64,000 nucleotides of DNA from Muscardinus avellanarius (GCA_963383645.1 OY726566.1:93370029-93434028); one strand, 5' to 3'. Positions 33,904 through 45,052 are shown, counted from the stretch's first letter. Made by a program: numbers and translations. The notes: a model not told the origin generated them from the letters alone.

Positions 33904-34228
33904 AACTCAGTCTCTTTAGAATGGACTTTATTTGAAAATAAACGTAGCTTTGGTGATACATATAGAAGATTTTCATCTATAGAAAATATGAGCACCAAAA
34001 GGCTTAAAATACCCATTCTCTTCTAAGAATATTTGAAGTCAAATTTATTTTTTAAGCTTGCTACCTCAAATATGGTTTCACTAAAGCAAGACTTCAAAAT
34101 TACTCATCTTTATGTCACTAGCACACCCAAGAGCAATACATGATAGATACTTAATCAGATGCTATTTACGTAAAGAAATAATACTAAAAAATTTTCAGGA
34201 TTGAGCTTAGGTTAAAGCTAAGCAACAA

Positions 34229-34456
34229 AGCTGGGCATGGGGTTCATGCTTGTAATCCCAGTACTTGGGAGACTGAGACAGGAGGGTTGAAGCTTCTAAG
34301 CCATCCTCAGCAGCTTAGTGAGGCTCTCAGCAATTTAGTGAGACCCTGTTTTCAAATAAAATATAAAAAAAATAGGTCTGGAGGTATATCCTGGAGGTAG
34401 AAGGCCCCTGAGTTCCATCCCCAGTACCACACACACACACACACACAAAAAAAAGC
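34229..34456 (+). mobile_element. B1-ID SINE with (CA)n tail
   Basis: 'GCTGGGCATGGGGTTCATGCTTGTAATCCC' head, 'AATAGGTCTGGAGGTATATCCTGGAGG' ID-like start and 'CCATCCCCAGTACCAC' end. The tail begins as a (CA)n run (34431-34446) before turning into A's. Confidence 0.92.
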
Positions 34457-34811
34457 TAAATGGTAAACAAAATCTCTAGAAATTTGATACATAAATGACT
34501 TATAGATACAGCCAGATATAATTAATGCTGTAGAGATACACTGCACAGATTAAATTATCTCTACCTTGGGAGGTCCAGAAAATCTTAATGAACATTAAGC
34601 CATATACATTAAATTGGAAATGATGACAAGGATATTTCTAGGTGATAAGGAAGGGTGTACGTTCTAGCCTGAGGATCAACATGTAGGAAGCATAAAGCAT
34701 AAATCTGACACTACCGCAGAAATCCAAGTTGCTCGTTGCACCTGACGCGCTGTCTGTATTTAAAGGCACCAACACGAGGCTGAATAGACATGCCTCAATT
34801 TGAGTGAACAA

Positions 34812-35176
34812 AGGTAATGTGGCGTGCATGGAGTTTTATTCAGCCACAAGAAGAACAAAATTATGTCGTTTGCAGAAAAATCGATGGAACTAGAGAGCAT
34901 TATGTTAAGTAAAATAAGCCAGATTCAGAAAGTCAAAGGTAATATGATCACTTTTATATGTGGAAGCTAGAGAGAGAAAAGGAAAAAAAAAGGCATCTGA
35001 TGAAAATAGAAGGGAGATTAGTAGAGAAAAGGAAGGGGACCAAGGTGAAGCAGAGGGGAGGGAGAAAGGACATTCTGGAGAAAGAAATTGACCACATTAT
35101 ATTGTATGCATGTATACATATATAACAATGACTTCCACTATTATTTATAATCATAATGTACCAATAATAATAAAAA
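34812..35176 (+). mobile_element. Older L1 3' end
   Basis: 'GAGTTTTATTCAGCCACAAGAAGAAC', 'ATCGATGGAACTAGAGAGCATTATGTTAAG', 'GTGGAAGCTAGAGAGAG' and the purine-rich 3' region follow the L1 end of ORF2 and 3' UTR. It is more diverged than the copies at 29, 46 and 55 kb, and ends with AATAATAATAAAAAAG. Confidence 0.85.
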
Positions 35177-37226
35177 AGCCTTACAAAGACGGAAAGGAAA
35201 GCAGGCTGAGGCTAGAGTCTGAAGGTCTGTGTTACATGTGGCTTATAACTTGGACTTCATGAGTTGGGAGATCACTGAAGAAATTTAAGTCAGAATTATT
35301 TGATCTTATTTGAACTTGGAGAAGGTAAGGGAAATGGAGGGGAGAATAATATAATTATTAAAACATAACAAACAGAATTTTTACACATTCTATTCTTACC
35401 TATTCTACAGTGATGTGTCAAAAGAGGATGTTTTAGCTCAGCAAAATCAAAAGCAATGAAAACAGTTTATTATAATGGTCTAGTTGAGAAAATGGTAAGG
35501 TCTTTAGATAAGATTATTTGGTAAGTCTGAAGCAAGGAGAGTTGTCAGTGGAATTGTCAGTTCTTGGCCAAGATCTTGGAGGTGAAGGAGAGGAAGGTGG
35601 CCAAGTTCACCCTGGGCATATGGCAGAGGCTCTCTGAAATGGAGACTATAGGAGCAGGAACACATTTCTGGAGAAATGCTTAGTTTTGAAGTTGTAGCAG
35701 TTGAGGTCCTGCAGAGTATCTAGAGGAGTGCCTAGGTAGTTAAAAGTATCTTGTAGGAACACATGAAAGTTGCAGTAGGAGATGGATATAAAGGAGTTAT
35801 AGGTTTTTGGTGCTAGTTGAAACCATAACAATAGTTGAACTCGGAAGTGAAGCAAGGAAAGAATTTGGTGATACCTCAGGGAGCAGAGCCTTTTAAGGAG
35901 AGTAAGAGAAATGGGGACCACTGTGAAGATAGTGCTACTGTGTCTATATACTTTATTGTGATAAAAGTGACTAGTCATCATAAATGCACCATATTGACTG
36001 ATTACGTGAGGTATACTGATGTACTATGATATGTACCATTTAAAAATTCACCTATAATTTACTTTAAATTTAATGCTAACAAATAGAATAATCACCACAT
36101 ATTTAATTAGCAGTACCTTCTTTTCTTTCATAGAATTTCGAAGGGCTACTGTGTATTATCTTTGAGACCCAGGTCTAAAAATCTACAAAGGCACTGAGTT
36201 TTTTAAATTGGTTTTAAAGATACATACCCTTACTCTTCTACATTTTTCAGTTAATACTGTAAACAGTCTTACAGTTGCTGGTCAGTAAGTGTGAATCAAT
36301 GCTGAATGTTTTCCTACTGAAAAAGAAAATCTTGGCCTAAAGCTTGACCTGCTCTTCTCCCACGTATCTTTCATTATCAACATAATCTATTTCAAATGTA
36401 ATATACTGAGAATCAAACTAAATAAAAACTACCAGGAAACAAGTGCTAACAAACCCTCCAGTCACCAGTTTTATTTTCCTAAGACCTGCTTGTTGCTATA
36501 TAGATTCTTCACATGATATCTGATATCTGAAACCTATTGCAAGTTATCAGCAACCATTTGGAGAGTGTTTATTTTTTAATGAACTATGGACAAGTAATAG
36601 CAACACTTAATCCCATTCGCTGAACGATGCCTACTAAGCTCTTGGCTCTGTGCAAATAGGCACCGTACATGTCTTCCCTCTTATTCTCACATCTGTGTAT
36701 TCAGCTACTCTGAGCTTATACTATGTCCCAGATGTTCGTGTTTTTATTTTTTTCATGTCTTGACTCCAGGTGGAATAACTAACTGCTCTGTATACCTTCT
36801 TTGTGATACCTCTTCATCTTTTGTAATTTAGCCTGTATTGCCAATCTGAATGGTAGCTCCCTTCAAAATTTAACCACTGGAAACATAACAAGATGTCAAT
36901 GAAGTACTTGGATGAGAGAAAGCCCATCATTCTATCCTGACACAGAAACTTCTTTTAGTTCCATACTTTCCAGTTTTTTCCTCATCCAGATATATTCTTA
37001 TAATCCTACATGTACTATCTGGCATTCTACTTTTTCTCTTACACATCATACTTTTCAAATTTCCACATGATTTTCATAATGATCATTTTCACCCAGAAAG
37101 TATTACTGCATTACAGAAAATGAATCAGCCACACTTACCATCTTGATGATACTTCTTGTTTGCTTTCTCCTGAGTATTTGTGTTACAATTTAAGGTAGCA
37201 GGTAGAGATGTTTAAATACCTAAAAA
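35177..37226. other. Long unique AT-rich stretch
   Basis: About 2 kb. 36590-36730 has weak MIR/L2 flavour ('ACGATGCCTACTAAGCTCTTGGCTCTGTGC'). The 111-codon reverse frame (35646-35981) shows no domain. Confidence 0.45.
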
Positions 37227-37466
37227 TCTAGACATGGTGACACATGCCTGTAATGCCAGTATTTGGAAGGCTAAGATAGGAGGATCACACGTTCAAGGCC
37301 AGTCTTAGAAACTAAGTGAGACATTCAGCAACTTTGACCCTGTTTCAAAATAAAATGGGATTAGGAGTATAGCTCAGAGGTAGAATGTGCCTGAGTTAAA
37401 TCCCTAGTACCACAAAGCAAAAGAAAAGAAAAGAAAAGAAGAGAAAAGAAAAGAAGAGAAAAGAAA
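37227..37466 (+). mobile_element. B1-ID SINE with (AAAGA)n tail
   Basis: 'TCTAGACATGGTGACACATGCCTGTAATGCC' head, 'GACCCTGTTTCAAAATAAAATGGGATTAGG' join, tail ending 'AATCCCTAGTACCAC', then a purine tail of AAAGA/AGAGA units (37417-37466). Confidence 0.92.
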
Positions 37467-37702
37467 CCTAGATTGCTAGTTTGTATTTTGATGATTTCAC
37501 TTTTTTACCAAGGTCCTTTCAGATTCATTTAGCCTCTCAGAACTTCCATTATCTGACCTGTAGAATGATTATCTCTAAAATTATACCTAAAGCCCTTGTA
37601 AGCTCCCACCAATCTAGGACTAGGACTCTCTGAATGTAATCAACCTCTAAAGTATTGATGGTTCTTCATCTTTTTATGTCATATACCCATTAGGAATGGG
37701 GT

Positions 37703-37757
37703 GATCTGAGAGTATAGCTCAGGGGTAGAGTGCCCCTGGGTTCAACCCGCAGCACCA
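37703..37757 (+). mobile_element. ID-like SINE tail fragment
   Basis: 'TGATCTGAGAGTATAGCTCAGGGGTAGAGTGCCCCTGGGTTCAACCCGCAGCACC'. Only the ID-like part of the composite is present, so it is a 5'-truncated copy. Confidence 0.85.
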
Positions 37758-37904
37758 AAAAGAAAGAAAGATGGAAAGAAGGAAAGGAAGGAAGGAAGGG
37801 AGGGAGGGAGGGAAAGGGAAGGGAAGGGAAGGGAAGGGAAGGGAAGGGAAAGGAAAGAAAAGAGAAGAAAAGAAAAGAAAAGAAAAGAAAAGAAAAGAAA
37901 AGAA
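37758..37904. repeat. (GGGAA/AAAGA)n polypurine array
   Basis: A 147-bp strand-pure purine array: AAAG units, then GGAAG, then GGGAA, then AAAGA units. It sits between an ID-like fragment and the next SINE and probably grew from the first one's tail. Arg/Lys/Glu-only frames across it are artefacts. Confidence 0.97.
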
Positions 37905-37905
37905 T

Positions 37906-38121
37906 TAGCCAGACATGATGGTGCACGCTTCTAATCCCAGTACTTGGGAGGCTGAGACAGGAGGATTATGGGTTCACAACTAGCCTTAGTGAGGCCCTCT
38001 GCAATTTACTGAGACCTTGTTTCAAAATTAAAAGTTGAAAATAGGGCTGGGGGTATAGCTGGGAAGTAGAATGCCCCTGGGTTTAATCCCTGGCTCTGAA
38101 AAAAAAAAAAAAAAAAAAAAG
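37906..38121 (+). mobile_element. B1-ID composite SINE
   Basis: 'TTAGCCAGACATGATGGTGCACGCTTCTAATCCC' head, a short linker, 'GGGCTGGGGGTATAGCTGGGAAGTAGAATGCCCCTGGGTTTAATCCCTGG' tail and a 21-base A-run. It abuts the purine array. Confidence 0.94.
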
Positions 38122-38539
38122 ATGTCCCTATGCATAAGCATAGGAACTTTCTCATGCTGTGCCTTCTGGGGACCAATAATTTTGCCCTGAGTACAGGAAA
38201 GAAAAAGATTATGGAAGTCACATGGAAGTCAGGAAAAACATCATTTCTGCAAGGTAGGGGAAGTGATGTTGGCTCCTTTTGCTCACACAAGCAAGAAAGC
38301 AGAAAATGGAGAGAAAGGCATGTATAAAACACACTGGAAAGTCATATAGAATACCGACTCGAATAGTTTAAAGTATTTGAGTGTGATCTGATTCATTCAT
38401 TTAAGAGATTCACCATAGTCAAAGATGGTGACTCACAGAACTACACATGGAAATACTAAATCCAGGCTTCTAGAATTGGAGAAGAGGAAATAGACAAGAC
38501 CACAACTGTCTGGCCGCTCCTTTAAAATATGTATCAAAA

Positions 38540-38750
38540 AGCCAGGCATGGTGCCGCACACTTGTAATCCCAGCATTTGGAAGACTGAGACAGGATGGTC
38601 CAGGTTCATGGACAACCTAGTTAGTGAGCCCTTTGCAACCCAGTGAGACCCTGTCTCAAAATAAAGAAAAAAAAAATAGAACTGGGGCTATAGCTCGAAG
38701 GTAGAATACCCCTGGGTTCCATCCTCAGTACCACAAAAAAAGAAAAAAAA
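38540..38750 (+). mobile_element. B1-ID composite SINE
   Basis: 'GCCAGGCATGGTGCCGCACACTTGTAATCCC' head, 'GACCCTGTCTCAAAATAAAG' linker, 'GGGGCTATAGCTCGAAGGTAGAATACCCC' tail and A-rich end. An 11-bp target duplication, ATGTATCAAAA, occurs at 38529 and 38751. Confidence 0.95.
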
Positions 38751-38761
38751 ATGTATCAAAA

Positions 38762-39784
38762 GACTAAATATGACCCTTAGTTCCAGATACATTATTTAAA
38801 AGTGTATCTGTGAAAAGTGGATGTCATGGATTTAGTTGTCTATAAGTCGATAAGCAGTCCTTTCTCCAAACACAGGCCTCTACCTTTTGTCTTATCCCCC
38901 AAAATGTGTGAAATTGTTTTAGGAATGTAAAGAAACCCTCTTTCCTGGCTCCAGCCTTCTTTCCTTTAAAATGTAAATTACAAGTCCCCTTCTTCCTGCT
39001 AGCTAGCCCTGGCTTTCTTAGTAAAAAGATATATTTTTAAAATTGGAAATCTTTCCCAATACTGATATATTAATACATTTTCAAACCTCTTCCCAATACT
39101 AGTCCATTCACCTTCTGCCTTAAGACTGGTCTCACCACTCTTTTGTCCAGGATGCTCTTATCACAGGTGAAGATAGTGGGTTCTGCTTGAAAGGGCAGCA
39201 GTTACGTAAATGGTGTAATGTTGAATGTAAGAAGCCATTGAACCTAGGTTGCCTTTTGTGGCTCTAGTGAAGTGCCTTGGATTTCTTGGCTGAGTTAGAG
39301 CAGAGAGGTGGGGAGACAGATGGAGGAAGTAGAGGAGGCACCTCACTTTTTAAGGCATAGCCTGTACTTGGGGTTTAGATGTTTAGAGGGGTGTCGTGAG
39401 GATGCTTAAGCTTTGGAAATACTCAGGTGGAATTAAATGAAAACTGTGACACATCTCTTTTCTGGAGGGCTTTTGGTGTCAAAACTTCTGGGTGGGTTCT
39501 TCTAAGAGAGGCTTTTAAATGCCATGGAATCTCAACTTGGATTAAATTATGGTTTAAAATACCACAATGGGATGTCTTTTCATGATCTGTGGGAAGTCTT
39601 TCTTTATACAAACATTCTTAAAATATTTCAATCTGGACAAAACCAAAATATTCACAGATCTGGATTCTACCTAAGTATTTTTCTGGTCAGTGATTCCCAA
39701 TCAGTTTGCTTTAGAGTGGCTGTTCCTAAATTTCGAGTATTATGTAAATGACTAATATGATTCTATGAGCATTCATTTACTTAC
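38762..39784. other. Unique DNA, no gene seen
   Basis: AT-rich to mixed sequence with no recognised repeat. Frames at 39161-39346, 39423-39611 and 39524-39751 are short and overlap on opposite strands. Confidence 0.45.
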
Positions 39785-39789
39785 TTATT

Positions 39790-40152
39790 TTTGGTGCTGG
39801 GGATGGAACCCAGGGGCATTCTACTTCTGAGCTACACCCCAGCCCTATTATTTATTCTTTTTCTCTGTGTGATACTGGGGTTCCTGGGCTACACTCCCAG
39901 ACCTGTTTTTTTATATTTTTATTTAGAAACAGGGTCTCTGAAGCCAACCTGCGCGATCCTCCTGTCTCCGCCTCCCAAGCGCAGGGATTACAAGCATGCG
40001 CCACCACGCCCAGCTTATTCTTTATTTTAAAACAAGGTCTCAATGAGTTGCAAAGGGTCTCACTAAGTAGCTGAGGCTGTCTATGAGCCCACGATCCTCC
40101 TGTCTCAACCTCCCAAATGCTAGGATTACAAGTGTGCACCACCACGCCCGGT
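39790..40152 (-). mobile_element. B1-ID SINE split by a younger SINE
   Basis: The outer copy has its ID-like part at 39790-39846 ('TTGGTGCTGGGGATGGAACCCAGGGGCATTCTACTTCTGAGC') and its head at 40024-40152 ('GTCTCACTAAGTAGCTGAGGCTG... GCACCACCACGCCCGG'). The pieces rejoin when 39861-40014 plus one TTATTCTTT copy is removed. Confidence 0.95.
39861..40014 (-). mobile_element. Nested SINE with internal deletions
   Basis: A GC-linker B1-ID copy inside another SINE, bordered by TTATTCTTT at 39852 and 40015. It is only about 154 bp: the segment 'AAGCCCTTCTACC...' after 'GGGGTTCCTGG' is missing, as is the GC-rich linker stretch after 'GAAGCCA'. Both deletions may have been present in its source RNA. 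Confidence 0.93.
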
Positions 40153-40189
40153 TCTCTACATGCTTTTAGATGGATTAACTCGTTTTATT

Positions 40190-40385
40190 ACCCAACAACA
40201 CTATGAAGGATATAGTATTATAATCCCCCCATCTTGAAACAAATAAGAGAAATGAGTCTTAAAATGTTTATATAAGTTGCTTAAGTGGACATGGCAAGTA
40301 AATGGTGAAACAGGAAATTGAACCCAGTCTGTTAACTGAGATACAGAAAATACCCAGTAAGAATACATGCTCCAGAGCCTGCTTG
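40190..40385 (-). mobile_element. MIR SINE relic
   Basis: On the minus strand this is MIR. The plus strand reads 'ACAACACTATGAAGGATATAGTATTATAATCCCCCCATCTTG', 'GAAATGAGTCTTAAAATG' and 'ACAGGAAATTGAACCCAGTCTG' in reverse-MIR order. Confidence 0.8.
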
Positions 40386-40559
40386 CCTATCTGGAGAGGG
40401 TAAAGAAGAATCACACTACTGGTTGTCAAGAGAATTCTGAACTGCTAAGCGCTATAGGAAACATCAGTAGAGCAACCATTAGTTCCTGTGGCCAGGCAGA
40501 GCATCATGATATGTCAAATAGTTAAATCAATGCATTAGCTAATCAAATCAATTCATAGC

Positions 40560-40700
40560 TTATTCATTGAGTTTAATAGATAACTATTAAATGCCTTGGT
40601 CGCAGAGGAGCTCTTTGTTTGGGAGAAGCTGACATAGAAACCACCAGGTACACATGGTATAATAAATACAAACTCAGGGAGGGTGGTGGGGATGAAGATG
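40560..40700 (+). mobile_element. Probable L2 relic
   Basis: 'TTCATTGAGTTTAATAGATAACTATTAAATGCC', a 'GTCGCAGAGGAGCTCTTTG' section and 'ATAATAAATACAAACTCAGGGAGGG' follow the LINE2 3' pattern loosely. Confidence 0.4.
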
Positions 40701-40711
40701 TCATTACAGTC

Positions 40712-41045
40712 TGATATTAAGTGACCCCAAAGGCTCTTGTGTTGGAGCCTTGTCCCCAGCTGATGGCGCTAATGGGAAGTGGTGGAACCTTTGAGGAAGA
40801 ACGTCCTAGAAGAAGAAAACGAGCACATCAGGGGCAGGGTCTGGAAGGGGATATTAGGACCCTGGCCCTCTCCTCTTTCTCTTTTCTTGCTGCTTCCGTG
40901 GCTCCATGCTCCCTGCCATGATATTCAACTTCGCCACTGACAAAAAGTTGCAGGACAGGGGACCCTAGACTGAATCTTCTGAAGCCTTGAGCCTTATGAG
41001 TTTCCTCAGGTATTTTGTCACATTAAAGGAAAACTGACTAGTACA
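40712..41045 (+). mobile_element. MaLR-like solo LTR
   Basis: 'TGATATTAAGTGACCCCAAAGGCTCTTGTG', 'GGTGGAACCTTTGAGGAAG', 'GGGGATATTAGGACCC', a pyrimidine stretch, 'CCCTGCCATGATATTC' and the end 'AAAACTGACTAGTACA'. All are in MaLR LTR order. The 66-codon frame at 40721-40921 lies wholly within it and is not a gene. Confidence 0.75.
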
Positions 41046-41520
41046 CAATGAATAAAATAGACATATGGTATATAATTCTAATCATAGACAATGGTATACA
41101 TTTTTATACTGAAAAGTGTGCATAAATACAGCTTACTTAACTTTTCTTGCTCAATGCCCACACAATTCTTTATTATTCTTTGAAATATAATAACCTCACC
41201 AATGTACATCTTCCTCCCCAATATATTTTGCCTTTTCAGTCTGTAGATTATTAAGAGGAAAAAGATAATGTGATTCAAATGGAAAAATCAAGAATTGAAG
41301 GACTTTGGTTGTTTTAAGTGCTTAAGGAATAAATGTTGACTTCTGAGGCATTAATTGAGGTTGGGGAGGAAAAAGGAGAGAGGCCAATGACATATAATTG
41401 GATAGATAATTTTAATATGGTGAAATATTTTGAATTTAAGGGCTGCTTCTCATGCCAAAAATCTTCTCCTCTCATTTGTCCCTGACATTTTACCATTAAA
41501 ATCTTCTACATTAAGGCACT
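41046..41520. other. Unique AT-rich DNA
   Basis: No repeat or gene recognised. Short reverse frames at 41078-41278 and 41314-41496 carry no motif. Confidence 0.45.
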
Positions 41521-41524
41521 TTTC

Positions 41525-41800
41525 TTCAAATTGTGTTCTGTAGAATTCTATTATTTTGCAAGATATTAAAAGATATTCTAGGTAGGGAAAATAGTTCCAT
41601 AAGCAAACAAAATAATAAGATTGGAAAATAGTACAACTAATCTCATTCTTGGCAGTTCATTTCTCCTTCGAAAAAGTAAGAAAAAAAGTCTATTCAGTTT
41701 TACTTAGCCCAGTACTTCCCAAATTTATAAGTTCACAGAATCCTTTTTTAATTTTTCATGGAATATTAGATTAAGATACTATATTTCCTGAGCATTCTTT
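41525..41800. mobile_element. hAT-Charlie MITE-like relics
   Basis: Two neighbouring pieces (41528-41600: 'TGTGTTCTGTAGAATTCTATTATTTTGCAAG'; 41705-41795: 'AGTACTTCCCAAATTTATAAGTTCACAGAATCC') carry MER20/MER58-like wording. They may be ends of one element or two elements. Confidence 0.4.
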
Positions 41801-41889
41801 TAAAACTCAAATGAATCTGAGAGAAGCTAAAAATAATGGTGATATAATGATGATCATGATGGTGACATATTAATAATGTAGTAAAATAG

Positions 41890-42035
41890 CATGTATTCTT
41901 ACTGGGTATTTTCTAAAGCTCAGTTAACAGATAAAGAGAATTATTCTTAACAGGATTGCATGAATTTTTTATGTTTATACCACTAGGAAATGACAGAGCA
42001 GCCAGAATTCAAATGCTGGTAGTATATTCCATAGC
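41890..42035 (-). mobile_element. MIR SINE relic
   Basis: Plus-strand 'CTCAGTTAACAGATAAAGAGAATTATT', 'GGATTGCATGAA' and 'GACAGAGCAGCCAGAATTCAAATGCTGG' follow reversed MIR. Confidence 0.6.
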
Positions 42036-42683
42036 CACTCAGGTCTGTCTTTATCAGCAACACACATGAAGTTATCATCAGATACTTAGAGCCGGGGATC
42101 ACTTAGTTACTGACCTTTCTTCTCCAGGACTGCAAACTTAGAGAAGGGTCCCAGTGTGTTGAAGTTCTGATGGAAGTTGAGGGAAGAGAGGAAGGATAAA
42201 GACCGTCTTGCATTTTAGGAGAGCTGTGTGTGTGTAGTCATAGTCTGAGAAGGAGTGCAGAAGAAGAAAGGTGAAGTGACAGTGTGGTGGAAGACTCACC
42301 TGCCTTCTACTTTGTCTAGAAGAAATCTCTAGTGCAAGAGAAGAAAGCATAAAAGCATAATGCATGTAAGAAAAAATTAAGAAGGAATAGAATACAGGTT
42401 GAAATTTCCTTTCTCCAAGACAGCACTGAGTCCAATGAGGGAATGTCAAGACAAGTCACAGTTCCCTACAAGCAGGCACAATTGTGGTGCCTAACTCTGT
42501 GTAATGAGATTACCCTCCTCAGATAGCCCATGCCCAAACTGCCCTCGTGACATGGACACAATAAACTGTGTGGATCCGGGCAAGTTTAACAGTGGCATTC
42601 AGAAGACCCTGTCACCTTTGGTTTAGTCCTGTATATGAAAAAATAACATTTGAAATAATACCAATGGCTATATTTGAATACAT
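42036..42683. other. Unique DNA, no gene seen
   Basis: The 103-codon reverse frame (42138-42449) has no recognisable domain. Confidence 0.45.
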
Positions 42684-42693
42684 TGTGTAATGC

Positions 42694-42920
42694 ACACACA
42701 CACATGTGTATGTGTGTGTGTCTTTTACTCGAAATTGAACCCAAGTGCATTCTACCTCTGAGCTATACCCCCCAAGACATTTTTGTGTTTTATTTTGAAA
42801 CAGGATCTCACCAAGTTGTGGACTGTCTTGCTAAATTGCTGAGGTTGGTGGCAAATGTGCAATCCTCTTGTCTCAGTCTCCCAAGTACTGGGATTACAGG
42901 TATGCATCATCATGCCTGGC
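42694..42920 (-). mobile_element. B1-ID SINE with perfect target duplication
   Basis: A (CA)n/(GT)n tail, 'CGAAATTGAACCCAAGTGCATTCTACCTCTGAGC' ID-like part, linker and 'CAATCCTCTTGTCTCAGTCTCCC... CATCATGCCTGGC' head. Identical 10-bp target duplications TGTGTAATGC lie at 42684 and 42921. Confidence 0.96.
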
Positions 42921-42959
42921 TGTGTAATGCTCATAATAAACATGGACACTTTTCACAAA

Positions 42960-43300
42960 CATTGCCTTGACTCATGAGATGGAATATGGAAAGATACACT
43001 ATCTTAATATTGTCTCGGATAGAACATCCATTCCTAGAATGGGAAGGGGACAGAAGGATGGGCCACAAAATCACAGGGAAGCTGTCTTCTTCACATCGCA
43101 GAATGGGGTATCCAGGGCACATCTCTCTCCACCACTGTGTACCTGCTACCGCGGCCGCACACCACAATACCTGGCATCTCTGGCTTGCATGCCAGCATCA
43201 CTGCTCTTCTCCCCATCTGGTTAGACCTTTCACCATCCTGCATCACATTTGGGTGTTGATAGCAAAGTCAGAACCTAAGTTGCCTGGTTTCATTATTTCC
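42960..43300. other. CpG-bearing unique block with chance ORFs
   Basis: A moderately GC-rich section with a GCGGCCGC site near 43151 and the longest frame of the window outside repeats (169 codons, 42974-43483). A second frame overlaps it. No domain, signal peptide or splice-site pair could be recognised. The frame's C-terminal third runs through AT-rich DNA with a 13-base A-run, which argues against coding. Confidence 0.35.
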
Positions 43301-43339
43301 ATTATAGGTAAAACCTTTTTTTCCTTTAAAAAAAAAAAA

Positions 43340-43960
43340 ACAACTCTTTTTAAATACGGCAAAGCAGTTTTAATGTCCTCTCAGGCTGATTTAAAGGAGG
43401 TCTTTAATTTAAACAATAAAATGTTCCATGTTAAAAAATATATTTGCAAGGCCCAAAAAGGATTTATTTCAAACAATATCTGATACAACGAAATTGTATT
43501 AGATTAAACAGATAACACATCATCTGGGTTTCCTGCATCATTGTTTGACCTATAAAACCAAACTCTACAATCTGATGGCAAAAACAGGAGGATGGCAAAT
43601 TCACAGCCCTTGAATTCACAGATCCAAGAGCAGCGTGCGTTCAGCCTATGGATGTTAAGTGAGACAGCAAACAAACCAGCAAATTAAGAATTTAGTATTA
43701 ACAATAATTCTACTGGGGCTTCAACCTCCCCTAATTAGGAAGTCTTAAAGGGAGATTAGCATTCTCTGTTGATGTTTACCTCCGAAATTTTGAACAAAAC
43801 TGTATAAGCAGAAGATACCCCAAGGAGCGTTGTTGGAAAAATCCCAACAATCGCATAGAGCCACATAGATGAAATGATTTAATTAGCTCCAATAACACTA
43901 TTCTTCTAAAGCGTCTGAAACCGACTCATGAAACTCATAAAAAGCCCTCTATTTTCTAGC
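43340..43960. promoter_or_regulatory. Candidate conserved non-coding block
   Basis: Over 600 bp free of SINEs, LINEs and microsatellites, with homeodomain-like CCTAATTAGGA near 43730 and several TAAT cores. It resembles developmental enhancer sequence in composition. This is a guess from texture, since conservation was not tested. Confidence 0.25.
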
Positions 43961-44714
43961 ATATGTGAAGTGTTAGGGTGCTTAAGAGTCTACTCTGAAA
44001 GGCTTTCTGAGCCTCCCTTGATAAAAATGTACTATTGTCAGAGTTAGAGGGAAAAGAGGCTATGTATAATATCCAATTATCAATGTCTTTATAGAATTAA
44101 GAACTGGAATGACACTGTACAGTTCTTCTAATCAGTCTCTTTATACAAGAGTGAGCTGATTCATAGAGTATTGACCCAGTGAAGGTCCCACGGCTGGCTT
44201 GGGGGACAGCGCTGGGGCCAGGCTCCAGGCTCCCTGAAAGAGAAGAAATTTCAAGGCTCTTTTCATCCCAGCATATGGTCTGGCTAGTGTTTGATTTGCA
44301 TTCAACTTTGCTGATAAATCACGTAGCTGATAAGTTACTTGTCTATATGATTTTTTGTTCATTTCTAAACATGCTCCGGTGTAGATTACTAGCAATGCTG
44401 ATTCTGTGCTAAGCTTTCACCTGGGCCCCATGTTCTTGGTCTATATGACCAAAGAGATGACTTAGACTGGCTTCTGCTTAGTAAAGTGCTTCCTCTCCTT
44501 GCTTGCGTGAGACTTCACTGAAGGGATTTGCCTAGAAGGAATGTGAGTTAGGCACAGGATGATGTGTGGACAGTTCCCCCTGAACTTAGCTCTCTGTGCT
44601 CAAGCTCCTATGTCCACACCCTTCCAGACATATTACAGAAGTTATAATTCAGGTAGGTGCTTGATTGTAGGAAAAGGCAGACCTGAGAGTAAGACCCACA
44701 ATGGCACTGAGACT
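43961..44714. other. Unique DNA, no gene seen
   Basis: Mixed composition. Overlapping short frames on both strands at 44141-44412 exclude a clear call. Confidence 0.45.
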
Positions 44715-44715
44715 A

Positions 44716-44717
44716 GT

Positions 44718-44760
<43 letters not shown>
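44716..44760. repeat. (GT)n microsatellite
   Basis: A perfect GT/TG dinucleotide array of about 44 bp. The Val/Cys and His/Thr frames over it are artefacts. Confidence 0.97.
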
Positions 44761-44922
44761 TGTACCAAATAAACAGAAAATTTCATCATTGTATAAATAG
44801 TACAATTCGGCATTTCACTGTTTAAGTGGTACAATCTCAGAATCCTGGAAGTTAACCTGTTGGCATTGAATAATATGAAATTGCTGGTTTCCAACTATAT
44901 TTTTCCTTACAAAACTATGGTT

Positions 44923-45046
44923 AGCCAGGCCTGGTAGTGCATACCTGTAGTCCCAGCTACTTGGGAGCCTGAGGGAGGAGGATCACAAACTCGCGGCCAG
45001 TCTGGGCAATTTAGCAAGACCTTGTGTTAAAATAAATTAAAAAGAG
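44923..45046 (+). mobile_element. Monomeric 7SL-derived (FLAM/B1-like) SINE
   Basis: 'GCCAGGCCTGGTAGTGCATACCTGTAGTCCCAGCTACTTGGGAGCCTGAGG' and 'GACCTTGTGTTAAAATAAATTAAAAAGAGG'. It has the 7SL-like sequence 'AGTCCCAGCTACTTGGGAG' and no ID-like tail, so it differs from the composite SINEs. An old monomer such as FLAM is likely. Confidence 0.75.
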
Positions 45047-45052
45047 GGGGGA

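Noticed and set aside
37690..37926. Low-complexity reverse frame of Phe/Ser/Leu/Pro
   Set aside because: Encoded by the polypurine array and has no biological meaning.
44716..44760. Z-DNA-forming GT array as a possible regulatory element
   Set aside because: GT arrays are common microsatellites and nothing here points to function.
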